Shown here piece by piece: positions 1-4,988 of a DNA stretch of 7,416 bases; position 1 is the stretch's first letter; each line of letters starts with the position of its first letter. The DNA comes from an uncultured Spirochaetia bacterium (lineage in GTDB: Bacteria > Spirochaetota > UBA4802 > JAGODF01). The stretch is from positions 1-7,416 of the forward strand of contig CALCJG010000316.1 in assembly GCA_937967705.1 (NCBI GenBank), in the 5' to 3' direction. A program made the translations under genes and the position numbers. Under the pieces are notes generated by a model, which made no database searches, was not told the origin of the DNA, and saw only the letters and a program-made list of their open reading frames with translations.

Positions 1-293
1 GTCAGGACGGTGTAGTTGTAGGCTTCCTCTCTTCTGCGAAAATCCTCAGCACGTTTCTTCTTCAGCTCCTTCTCCCGGTCCCCCTTCAGGAGCTCATCGG
101 GATTGACCGTCAGGACGCGGGATATCGTCAGCAGGTCCCCTACGGGAATGAAGGCTTTCCCCTCCTCCACATTCCTCAGGTAGGCCGCCTTCAGCCCGGT
201 TTGATCCGCCAGTTCCTCCAGTGAGAGGTTCTTCTTTTTCCGCAGTTCCGCGAGTTTCTCCCCCGCCGTTTTTTGGGATTTTTCCTTCTTCAT
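1..293 (-). CDS. XRE-family helix-turn-helix regulator, N-terminal part (runs off the left edge)
   Basis: The visible 97 residues begin with a lysine-rich tail (MKKEKSQKT). An XRE/Cro-C1-type helix-turn-helix follows at about residues 12-68: LSLEELADQTG is the first HTH helix and KAAYLRNVEEG the recognition helix, with NPDELLKG closing the domain. A charged linker (about 71-90) leads to AYNYTVL, where the window ends. From family knowledge, similar linkers ending in an aromatic 'Y-Y-LT' stretch occur in XRE-cupin proteins, so a small-molecule-binding cupin domain may lie outside the window; this is inference. The start is supported by GGAG five bases upstream of the ATG. It probably acts as a cytoplasmic DNA-binding regulator. 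Its target is unknown; autoregulation or control of the next gene would be typical. The gap to the upstream gene is 148 bases and holds a weak promoter candidate. Confidence 0.85.
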   Translation of the reverse strand, partial: MKKEKSQKTAGEKLAELRKKKNLSLEELADQTGLKAAYLRNVEEGKAFIPVGDLLTISRVLTVNPDELLKGDREKELKKKRAEDFRRREEAYNYTVL

Positions 294-333
294 GGCATCT
301 CCGAAAAGGACTTGATGATGGTGCACGCGGAGA

Positions 334-362
334 AAGTTAACACAGGGGGGGTAAAATGTCTA
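334..362 (-). promoter_or_regulatory. Weak candidate promoter for the XRE regulator gene
   Basis: Read on the minus strand, TAGACA (357-362, five of six to TTGACA) is separated by 17 bases from TAACTT (334-339, three of six to TATAAT). The spacer contains a run of seven C. The start site would lie about 35 bases before the ATG. The -10 match is poor, so this is only a candidate. Confidence 0.25.
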
Positions 363-441
363 ATGTTTTTAAAGGGGTAAGGAGAATAAGGGGTGATGTC
401 CCGGAGCGGGAAAGAGAGGTTATCCGGAGGAGAAAAGGGTC

Positions 442-972
442 CTACTCCGGGGTATCCGCAGCTTCCTCCACGCGGCTCTCATCGCCCAGGATGAGACAGT
501 CCATGACAGTCTTGATGTGCATGATGATGACGGGGATCATCTCATTGCGGATGTCGCCGGTGTACTCCTCCGGCCGGTCGATGACCAGGTTGGCCAGAAA
601 ACCCATCAGAACGGGCTGGCCGCTGTATTCCGGCAGCACGCTGATAAGGGCATCCTCAAAATCCCCCAACTCCACCTCCCGCTCCTCCAGGAGATCAGCG
701 TTCCTCTCCAGCTGACTGCCCAGGAACGTATCGGTCACCTTCCCGCTGCACCCGAGGATCTCGCTGATGATGAACCAGCCGATGATAGAGAAATTGATCA
801 TCATGTCCCGCTCGTCCTGATTGAGGTCGTCCCCCTCCACCTCGTAGAGGTAGTCCACCACCGGGTGCTGCTCGCCGTCCATCTTTTCGAAGAGCCTGTC
901 CATGGACAGCTCCTCAGTGGAACCCAGCCGGGCTACAACGCTGTCGATATCCTGTTCCGCGATCATGTTCAT
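442..972 (-). CDS. Acidic hypothetical protein, 176 aa
   Basis: I do not recognise this family. I place the start at 972 because GAGAGGTG, a near-perfect Shine-Dalgarno, sits four bases upstream of that ATG. A TTGACA-type promoter also lies at 1045-1074, which makes the longer open frame reaching 1179 unlikely. The protein is strongly acidic (for example LEEREVELGDFED at 95-107). A hydrophobic stretch at about 58-74 (INFSIIGWFIISEILG) contains polar and acidic residues, so it looks like a buried helix, not a membrane anchor. A second conserved-looking segment is PVLMGFLANLV (120-130), then a helical C-terminal part with IIMHIKTVMDCL (149-160). There is no signal peptide, so it is probably a cytoplasmic helical protein. 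It lies 452 bases downstream of the LRR-SUKH gene and 148 bases upstream of the XRE gene. No terminator is visible after the stop. Confidence 0.7.
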   Translation of the reverse strand: MNMIAEQDIDSVVARLGSTEELSMDRLFEKMDGEQHPVVDYLYEVEGDDLNQDERDMMINFSIIGWFIISEILGCSGKVTDTFLGSQLERNADLLEEREVELGDFEDALISVLPEYSGQPVLMGFLANLVIDRPEEYTGDIRNEMIPVIIMHIKTVMDCLILGDESRVEEAADTPE

Positions 973-976
973 GGAG

Positions 977-984
977 CACCTCTC
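977..984 (-). promoter_or_regulatory. Shine-Dalgarno that fixes the start of the acidic protein gene
   Basis: The minus-strand sequence GAGAGGTG closely matches the anti-Shine-Dalgarno complement and lies four bases before the ATG at 972. It decides between this start and the in-frame extension to 1179. Confidence 0.65.
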
Positions 985-1044
985 ATCGGTTTCATGCCGG
1001 GTCTCATCCGGCGTATTGACGATCCCGCCCTCAGGCAAGACGGC

Positions 1045-1074
1045 CACATAATAACGCTGATATAAATCTGTCAA
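1045..1074 (-). promoter_or_regulatory. Candidate promoter of the acidic protein gene
   Basis: The minus strand carries a perfect TTGACA (1069-1074). The best -10 candidate is TATTAT (1048-1053, five of six) at a short 15-base spacing; TATGTG (1045-1050) lies at 18 bases. Transcription would start near 1040, giving a leader of about 70 bases before the ATG at 972. The perfect -35 is the strongest part of the evidence. Confidence 0.4.
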
Positions 1075-1075
1075 G

Positions 1076-1089
1076 TGCAATAAGTTGCA
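1076..1089. repeat. Small inverted repeat beside the -35, with a distant direct copy
   Basis: TGCAA-TAAG-TTGCA is a 5-bp inverted repeat with a 4-base centre, one base upstream of the TTGACA hexamer. Half of it (AAGTTGCA, 1082-1089) recurs at 1125-1132, a spacing of 43 bases, close to four helical turns. The position suits a regulator site, but the repeat is short enough to be chance. Confidence 0.25.
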
Positions 1090-1252
1090 AGAAGTGAGAG
1101 GTCCCTTATTCTCCCCCTTGCTCCAAGTTGCAGACTTTCCCTGGTGCGCGAGTTTCACGGGTCTTGTTCCTGAGAGCAACTCCCCTTGCCGGATTGTTTC
1201 AGAGCGTTATCCTTCCATCATCGGGATGTAAACCGACAAGCGCTTTAGTGTA

Positions 1253-1296
1253 TAACCCATCAGGGCCGCAGGGAAGTGCCTGATAACAGTTGGTTA
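1253..1296. repeat. Nested inverted repeat (possible structured RNA or terminator)
   Basis: An outer stem TAACC (1253-1257) with GGTTA (1292-1296) encloses an inner stem ATCAGG(G)C (1259-1266) with GCCTGAT (1278-1284). The central loop is about 11 bases, with single-base bulges. No T-run follows on either strand, so it is not a standard intrinsic terminator. It lies about 130 bases beyond the LRR-SUKH stop codon. Confidence 0.35.
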
Positions 1297-1360
1297 AGAG
1301 TATTATTCAAATAAGGAAAGGGATTTTGCATAAATCACGTCAGCATATAATCCTACAAGG

Positions 1361-1388
1361 TTGATACACCGATATTTTGGTATATTAT
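1361..1388 (+). promoter_or_regulatory. Possible plus-strand promoter pointing into the 3' end of the LRR-SUKH gene
   Basis: On the plus strand TTGATA (1361-1366) is followed after 16 bases by TATTAT (1383-1388), each five of six to consensus. Transcription would run antisense to the SUKH-coding end. No plus-strand reading frame follows, and such matches are common in AT-rich DNA. Confidence 0.2.
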
Positions 1389-1412
1389 TAAGAATCACAT
1401 GCCATAATATCG
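1370..1412. repeat. AT-rich imperfect inverted repeat after the LRR-SUKH gene
   Basis: CGATATTTTGG (1370-1380) pairs with CCATAATATCG (1402-1412) at 10 of 11 positions around a 21-base centre. On the LRR-SUKH transcript this hairpin would begin 12 bases after the stop codon, so it may act in termination or in protecting the 3' end. There is no U-tract and the stem is AT-rich. Confidence 0.3.
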
Positions 1413-1424
1413 ATACAGGAAATT

Positions 1425-3269
1425 CTACATAATATAACGCTCATCGAACCAATCTTCAAAGGAAGTAAGAACTCTTTTCGCCCTTTTCATTATGGCCGGC
1501 TGTTTGTCAGGTTCCATCCCGAAGACTTCCCTTAGCCAGTTTCGGTAGAGCTGCTGATCCTCTCTGATTTCCTCGATTCCCTCATCGAAGACGGTCTTAT
1601 AATGCCTTTTCTCTCCGTCAAAGACGAGATAATTGAGTATATAGTCCCCCGCCAAGAGCATCAGGAAATCATCAACGTTCTCCGCCGCGACTCCGATCTC
1701 CCCTTCCGACCCCAGATAGACTACTGCAGGATTCTGATCCTCAGCGAGACCCCGGGGGCTCCAGAGGCAAAAGGCCCCACCCATGCCGTCCGAGGCTATA
1801 GTATACAAATACTTATCATGATCGCCCCCGGTGGTATTGAACCAAGCATCATAGTCCTCGTCAGACTTGATCCCGATCTCACAATCCAGGTGAATCGTAT
1901 TGGGATTAAACTCTAACAGCTTACCAATCTTCTCAGGTAGGGCAAATGGGGTCTTAATCTTAGCGATTTTTACCGCCTTGGAAACTTGTTTTTTCTTTGG
2001 CGCAGTTTTCCCAGCCTCTTTTCCTCCCGACATCTCCGCTTTATGAGGGTTCTCCTGATAATCAAACCAGACGGTTTCCAAGGCTTTCATTTTACTTAAA
2101 CATTCGGGTTTAGCGGCAAACCGGTTCTTTTTGAGATTCAAGCTTTTGAGGGATGTCAGGCGGGTAAAAGAATTGGGAAGGGACTCCAGCATATTCCCCT
2201 CCGCCCATATCTCAGTGAGATTCGTGATCTGGCCGATGAGTTCCGGCAGGGAGGAGAATCGGTTCTCCATGATGTCAAGGAGAGTAAGCTCCTCTAGCTC
2301 CGGAAGCCATGAAGGCAGGGTCGTTAACCTGTTATCACGCAGAAACAACTCCTTCAGAGATTTGATATGCCGTACGACTGCCGGTATTTCCGTGTATTTA
2401 TTTCTCCTGAGCTCGAGATATTCAAGGGACCCTAGATTTTTCATGCTTTCGGGAAGCTCCTTGAGCCCTGGGTTACCCGACAATAAAAGCATTTTAAGCG
2501 TTTTTAAACTGCCTAATGAATCGGGGAGCGAAGTCAGTTTGTTGTCGTCCAGATGGAGTCTCTCGATCACTTTCCACATTCCAATTGTGGACGGGATTGC
2601 TTTAAGCTTGTTATTGTCCAGCATCACTACCTTTAGGGAAACGCATTTACCGATGCAGTCAGGGACACAGGTCAGGGCATTTCCCCGTAATAGGAGTTTT
2701 TCCAGGAAAACCAAACCTCCGAAAGTATCCGGCAGGGTTGTAAGTGCTCCCACAATCATATGCATTTCTCTCAGGGATCTGCACTTGCCTATGGAGTCCG
2801 GCAATTTCCTGATTCTATTCAAGCCGATTAATAAAATTTCCAGGGATTTCAGTTCCCCCATGGAATCGGGTAGAGCGGTAAGCTGGTTGGAAGCCGCATC
2901 CAGTTTTTTCAACCTTTTCAACCGGCAAAGCTCATCCGGAAGGGCTGTAATCTTATTGTCCGAGAGATCCAGTTCCTCCAGGGCCGTGAGCTTGCCGATA
3001 CAGGGATTCACTGAAGGCATCCGGTTCCCGCTAAGATCAAGCTTTTTCAGAGCGGCGAGGTTTACGATTGTATCCGGCAGTTCACGAACTTTACTATTCC
3101 AGAGTTTAAGTTCCACAACATGATTTCGCTCAACTCGGAACGATCTCCCCTCCGCTGTCTCCATATCCTCCCGAAGAACAAATGGCTTCCCTGATATCCT
3201 CATAAGATCATCAAGAGCCGCTGCCTCAAATGATGGAATATCAGCCCCCATACATTTTACTAAATCCAT
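1425..3269 (-). CDS. Leucine-rich repeat protein fused to a C-terminal SUKH (SMI1/KNR4-like) domain, 614 aa
   Basis: A short N-terminal region (1-50) ends in FRVERNHVVELKL. Fifteen LRRs then run from residue 51 to about 396, nearly all 23 residues long, with consensus LxxLxLxxNxLxxLPxxIxxLxx. Repeat 10 (258-281) has one extra residue, repeat 6 lacks the Asn, and repeat 2 has NP in place of LP. A degenerate cap and a Lys/Ala-rich linker (about 397-440, with KKKQVSKAVKIAKIK) follow. The C-terminal domain (about 441-614) has SUKH features: YTIASDGMGGAFCLW (487-501), PAVVYLGSEGEIGVAAENVDDFLMLL (split here as PAVVYLGSEGE and VDDFLMLLAGD), then WLREVFGM and FEDWFDE. The N-terminal half of SUKH is weakly recognisable. 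There is no signal peptide, so it is probably cytoplasmic and protein-binding. SUKH proteins are known as immunity factors against polymorphic toxins; a role here is inference because no toxin is visible. The ATG has GGAGAGGAAG eight bases upstream. Confidence 0.85.
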   Translation of the reverse strand: MDLVKCMGADIPSFEAAALDDLMRISGKPFVLREDMETAEGRSFRVERNHVVELKLWNSKVRELPDTIVNLAALKKLDLSGNRMPSVNPCIGKLTALEELDLSDNKITALPDELCRLKRLKKLDAASNQLTALPDSMGELKSLEILLIGLNRIRKLPDSIGKCRSLREMHMIVGALTTLPDTFGGLVFLEKLLLRGNALTCVPDCIGKCVSLKVVMLDNNKLKAIPSTIGMWKVIERLHLDDNKLTSLPDSLGSLKTLKMLLLSGNPGLKELPESMKNLGSLEYLELRRNKYTEIPAVVRHIKSLKELFLRDNRLTTLPSWLPELEELTLLDIMENRFSSLPELIGQITNLTEIWAEGNMLESLPNSFTRLTSLKSLNLKKNRFAAKPECLSKMKALETVWFDYQENPHKAEMSGGKEAGKTAPKKKQVSKAVKIAKIKTPFALPEKIGKLLEFNPNTIHLDCEIGIKSDEDYDAWFNTTGGDHDKYLYTIASDGMGGAFCLWSPRGLAEDQNPAVVYLGSEGEIGVAAENVDDFLMLLAGDYILNYLVFDGEKRHYKTVFDEGIEEIREDQQLYRNWLREVFGMEPDKQPAIMKRAKRVLTSFEDWFDERYIM

Positions 3270-3277
3270 TGTCTTTT

Positions 3278-3287
3278 CTTCCTCTCC
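3278..3287 (-). promoter_or_regulatory. Shine-Dalgarno of the LRR-SUKH gene
   Basis: Minus-strand GGAGAGGAAG lies eight bases before the ATG at 3269. It favours this start over the in-frame Met at residue 7. Confidence 0.55.
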
Positions 3288-3305
3288 ATATCTTACAACA
3301 TTTCA

Positions 3306-3324
3306 CGTTTATGGATTATAAACG
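3306..3324. repeat. Perfect 7-bp inverted repeat over a candidate -10 (operator-like)
   Basis: CGTTTAT (3306-3312) and ATAAACG (3318-3324) are perfect inverted copies around a 5-base centre. The repeat overlaps a minus-strand TATAAT at 3315-3320. Depending on which -10 is used, it is either an operator or a hairpin at the very start of the LRR-SUKH mRNA leader. Confidence 0.45.
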
Positions 3325-3345
3325 CTTCAAATTGTAAACATTATA
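3315..3345 (-). promoter_or_regulatory. Candidate promoter region of the LRR-SUKH gene with two TATAAT boxes
   Basis: Two perfect minus-strand TATAAT hexamers lie at 3315-3320 and 3340-3345. Neither has a good TTGACA at 16-18 bases. They would start transcripts about 40 and 65 bases before the ATG. The surrounding 50 bases are very AT-rich, as expected of a promoter but also raising the chance-match rate. Confidence 0.45.
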
Positions 3346-3424
3346 TCGATTCATCTATGAAATTTGATAAAAATTCTTACTCCGTCATCATACAATGCTG
3401 ATGAAATAGTTCCAAGCTAAAGGA

Positions 3425-3535
3425 TTAATTATCAATAGGACAGATAGCATCCCCCAAGCATAGCCATACCGGCATCTGATTGAGACCAGGATACATCTCA
3501 AGAAAAGCATGTTGCGAAGCTTCCCATCGTTCCAT
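3425..3535 (-). CDS. Possible 36-codon small ORF between the exported protein and LRR-SUKH genes
   Basis: An ATG at 3535 opens a 36-residue frame ending in TAA at 3425. The peptide begins MERWEASQHAFLEMYPG and has a mixed, protein-like composition with two Trp, two Cys, and Pro-Gly turns. There is no Shine-Dalgarno, an in-frame stop lies six bases before the ATG, and I recognise no family. It could be a remnant of a decayed gene or simply chance. Confidence 0.15.
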   Translation of the reverse strand: MERWEASQHAFLEMYPGLNQMPVWLCLGDAICPIDN

Positions 3536-3557
3536 TACTTAACGGTCTGGTTACAAA

Positions 3558-4013
3558 CTATTTCGCAATCCCCTTGTCGATAATGACGGATGCCCTGCAC
3601 TTTTTTAGGGAGACCGTGACAAAACCTTTACCTGGGCTGATGACGGCGACGTTTCCCGACTTTCCGATCTTGACCGTCTGTTTTTTGCTCCAGATCTCGT
3701 CCCGTTTGCGGTTGATGAGAAATTCGATGATGTCCAGGTTATAGATCACCTTGTCGTTCTCCCCGTCCGGGAAAACGACATAGTACCCGTTGTCGATAAA
3801 GCGGTAGATGATCGTCGCCGGTTTTTTGCGGTGCACCGTAACCCGGTACTCGTGCATCCCCTCGATGATGGACTCCGGCTTTTCGGTCCGTACAAAGGTG
3901 ACCTTTACTTTTTTTCCGGGCGCCTCGACCAGCTCGAAGGCCCCCTTCTTCACACCATGGGGGACGACCATCAGGGAGATCAGCAGCAGCTCGGCAAGTA
4001 CTTTACCAATCAT
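3558..4013 (-). CDS. Small exported or membrane-tethered hypothetical protein, 151 aa
   Basis: I do not recognise a family. The N-terminus (MIGK followed by VLAELLLISLMVV, residues 5-17) looks like a signal peptide or single anchor, although it holds a Glu and I see no clean signal peptidase I site. The mature part is basic and predicted rich in beta strands: KKVKVTFVR (34-42), YRVTVHRKK (56-64), ATIIYRFIDNGYYVVFPDG (66-84), then NLDIIEFLINRKRDEIW (92-108) and two short strands at the end (NVAVIS, FVTVSLKK). Alternating hydrophobic residues suggest a small beta-sandwich or barrel. The start is supported by GGAG eight bases upstream of the ATG. The gene lies 158 bases downstream of the zinc-ribbon gene, with hairpins and a palindrome between them, so it is probably transcribed separately. 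Confidence 0.65.
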   Translation of the reverse strand: MIGKVLAELLLISLMVVPHGVKKGAFELVEAPGKKVKVTFVRTEKPESIIEGMHEYRVTVHRKKPATIIYRFIDNGYYVVFPDGENDKVIYNLDIIEFLINRKRDEIWSKKQTVKIGKSGNVAVISPGKGFVTVSLKKCRASVIIDKGIAK

Positions 4014-4027
4014 GCAATACGCTCCGT

Positions 4028-4059
4028 ATTATAAGTGATATCATATCTGTTACCGTAAC
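4028..4059 (-). promoter_or_regulatory. Candidate promoter and palindrome upstream of the small exported protein gene
   Basis: Minus-strand TATGAT (4040-4045) would start a transcript near 4033 and keep the GGAG site in the leader. A perfect TATAAT (4028-4033) is so close to the ATG that the Shine-Dalgarno would be lost. Neither has a recognisable -35. A perfect odd palindrome, GTTAC-C-GTAAC (4049-4059), lies just upstream of the TATGAT box, in what would be the spacer, and could be a regulator site. Confidence 0.35.
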
Positions 4060-4066
4060 GGCAGAT

Positions 4067-4094
4067 GTCTGCAGGGGAAATCCCCTGCACAGAC
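4067..4094. repeat. Strong GC-rich hairpin in the intergenic gap
   Basis: TGCAGGGG (4070-4077) and CCCCTGCA (4082-4089) form a perfect 8-bp stem around a 4-base loop. GTC (4067-4069) and GAC (4092-4094) extend it across a 2-base bulge. No T-run follows on either strand. It could be a factor-dependent terminator, an RNA-stabilising hairpin or a copy of a dispersed palindromic repeat. Confidence 0.55.
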
Positions 4095-4123
4095 CGGCCG
4101 GCAAATCAGAACAGCGGTGGCCG

Positions 4124-4170
4124 AAAAAGTCAATCACGATTATGCGTTCCCACGCCCGGGCGGGATAATC
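4124..4170 (-). terminator. Possible terminator of the zinc-ribbon membrane protein gene
   Basis: Starting one base after the stop codon, GATTAT pairs with ATAATC (forward 4165-4170 and 4138-4143). Inside it GCGT and ACGC form a small stem with a GGGA tetraloop (forward 4144-4155). A run of five U follows nine bases later (4124-4128). The gap before the U-run makes it an imperfect intrinsic terminator. Confidence 0.35.
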
Positions 4171-4171
4171 T

Positions 4172-4846
4172 TCATCCCGTTATCATACTGTTGAGAGAAT
4201 GCGGCCGTACCTTTTCCAGTTCCCTGTCATGATAGATCAGTTTTAGGGTATAATCCGCCTTAATAATCTTTTCCCACTCGAAGGAGGTCATGTAGAGCGC
4301 ATCCCCCTCCCTCTTATTCATCATGCTCTCCTCAAAAAGGGCCGCGTCGAGCATCGCATCCTCCACATGTTCCACACCGCCGGGCAGAGGAAGACTCCCA
4401 CCCGCCAGGGCCTCATGCAATGCCTTTACCGCAAGGGAGGGATCATCCCTGTCACCGGGCAGGGAGGAGATGACGAAGATGATGGAATAAATGATCGGCA
4501 CCACAAACAGCAGGGAGACGATGCTGGCGACAATCATCGCCGGCCAACCGCCATGACGTTTGAAGCCGAGAAGACGGAGCGTCACGTTAAAAGCCACTAC
4601 AACCGCGATGAGTACAAACAGGGAAAAAACGAATCTTCCCCGTCCTGACTTTTTCCTGCACCCGCCGCAGTAATAGAGATACTCCTCGGCAGGGTCATCA
4701 TTGAACCGATAAACTATTGTCTGTTCCAGAAACGCCCCCTTACCCTTCCGAGAGCGGTTCTTCTCCGTCATCCCACGGGATTCCACGGTAACCCTCAGGG
4801 CCCTGTAGTAGATATCCGTTTCCCTGCCGCAGAAAAGACATTTCAT
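4172..4846 (-). CDS. Zinc-ribbon membrane protein with two transmembrane helices, 224 aa
   Basis: I start the gene at Met 4846, giving the typical zinc-ribbon opening MKCLFCGRE. An in-frame Met ten codons earlier (4876) has no nearby ribosome site. The N-terminal domain holds two Cys pairs, CLFC (C3, C6) and CGGC (C60, C63), a split zinc ribbon with a basic insert (about 26-45) between the pairs. Two hydrophobic helices follow at about 72-90 (FVFSLFVLIAVVVAFNVTL) and 103-129, with a short basic loop (GFKRHGG) between. The C-terminal 95 residues are soluble and acidic to mixed, with FEWEKIIKADYTLKLIYHDRE near the end. The basic loop between the helices argues for the ribbon and the tail both facing the cytoplasm. 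The function is unknown; zinc ribbons of this kind commonly bind proteins or nucleic acid. It lies 142 bases after the propeller gene and could be co-transcribed with it, since I see no good promoter between them. Confidence 0.7.
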   Translation of the reverse strand: MKCLFCGRETDIYYRALRVTVESRGMTEKNRSRKGKGAFLEQTIVYRFNDDPAEEYLYYCGGCRKKSGRGRFVFSLFVLIAVVVAFNVTLRLLGFKRHGGWPAMIVASIVSLLFVVPIIYSIIFVISSLPGDRDDPSLAVKALHEALAGGSLPLPGGVEHVEDAMLDAALFEESMMNKREGDALYMTSFEWEKIIKADYTLKLIYHDRELEKVRPHSLNSMITG

Positions 4847-4988
4847 CGAACGATCCCCGCTCCGAGTTAAATACATCCAGGCCGTTGCACTCTCTTGATC
4901 CTCCCGGGCACCCCTTTCAACGGAGGAAATCCCCGTTATACGGACATCTCCCGGGAAAGCCTTCTGTGCCCCCCGGTTCGATGCTGTT

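Larger units (their letters stand above)
973..1424. other. 452-base non-coding gap with promoter and inverted repeats
   Basis: No convincing gene is present on either strand. The gap holds a TTGACA-type promoter (1045-1074), two direct copies of AAGTTGCA starting 43 bases apart (1082-1089 and 1125-1132), a nested hairpin at 1253-1296, and an AT-rich imperfect inverted repeat at 1370-1412 next to the end of the LRR-SUKH gene. The stretch beyond about 1250 is clearly AT-richer than the flanking coding DNA. Confidence 0.6.

Noticed and set aside
356..715. 119-codon open frame on the plus strand
   Set aside because: It overlaps the acidic protein gene on the opposite strand, has low-complexity Ser/Arg composition, and matches no family.
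517..1065. 182-codon open frame on the plus strand
   Set aside because: Antisense to the acidic protein gene; the His/Val/Leu-rich translation is typical of the complement of Asp/Glu codons, while the minus strand has a good promoter and ribosome site.
973..1179. N-terminal extension of the acidic protein to 1179
   Set aside because: The extension would place the TTGACA promoter and the Shine-Dalgarno inside the coding region, and its composition differs from the rest of the protein.
1238..1245. 8-bp palindrome AAGCGCTT
   Set aside because: Too short to be informative, with no related copy nearby.
2131..3123. 330-codon open frame on the plus strand
   Set aside because: It lies wholly antisense to the LRR region. 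Its Ser/Arg/Phe-rich translation is what the complement of LRR codons gives, and the LRR reading is unambiguous.
3512..3568. TTGCGAA ... TTCGCAA inverted repeat at the end of the small exported protein gene
   Set aside because: Seven-base arms about 43 bases apart, partly in coding DNA and with no U-tract; likely chance.
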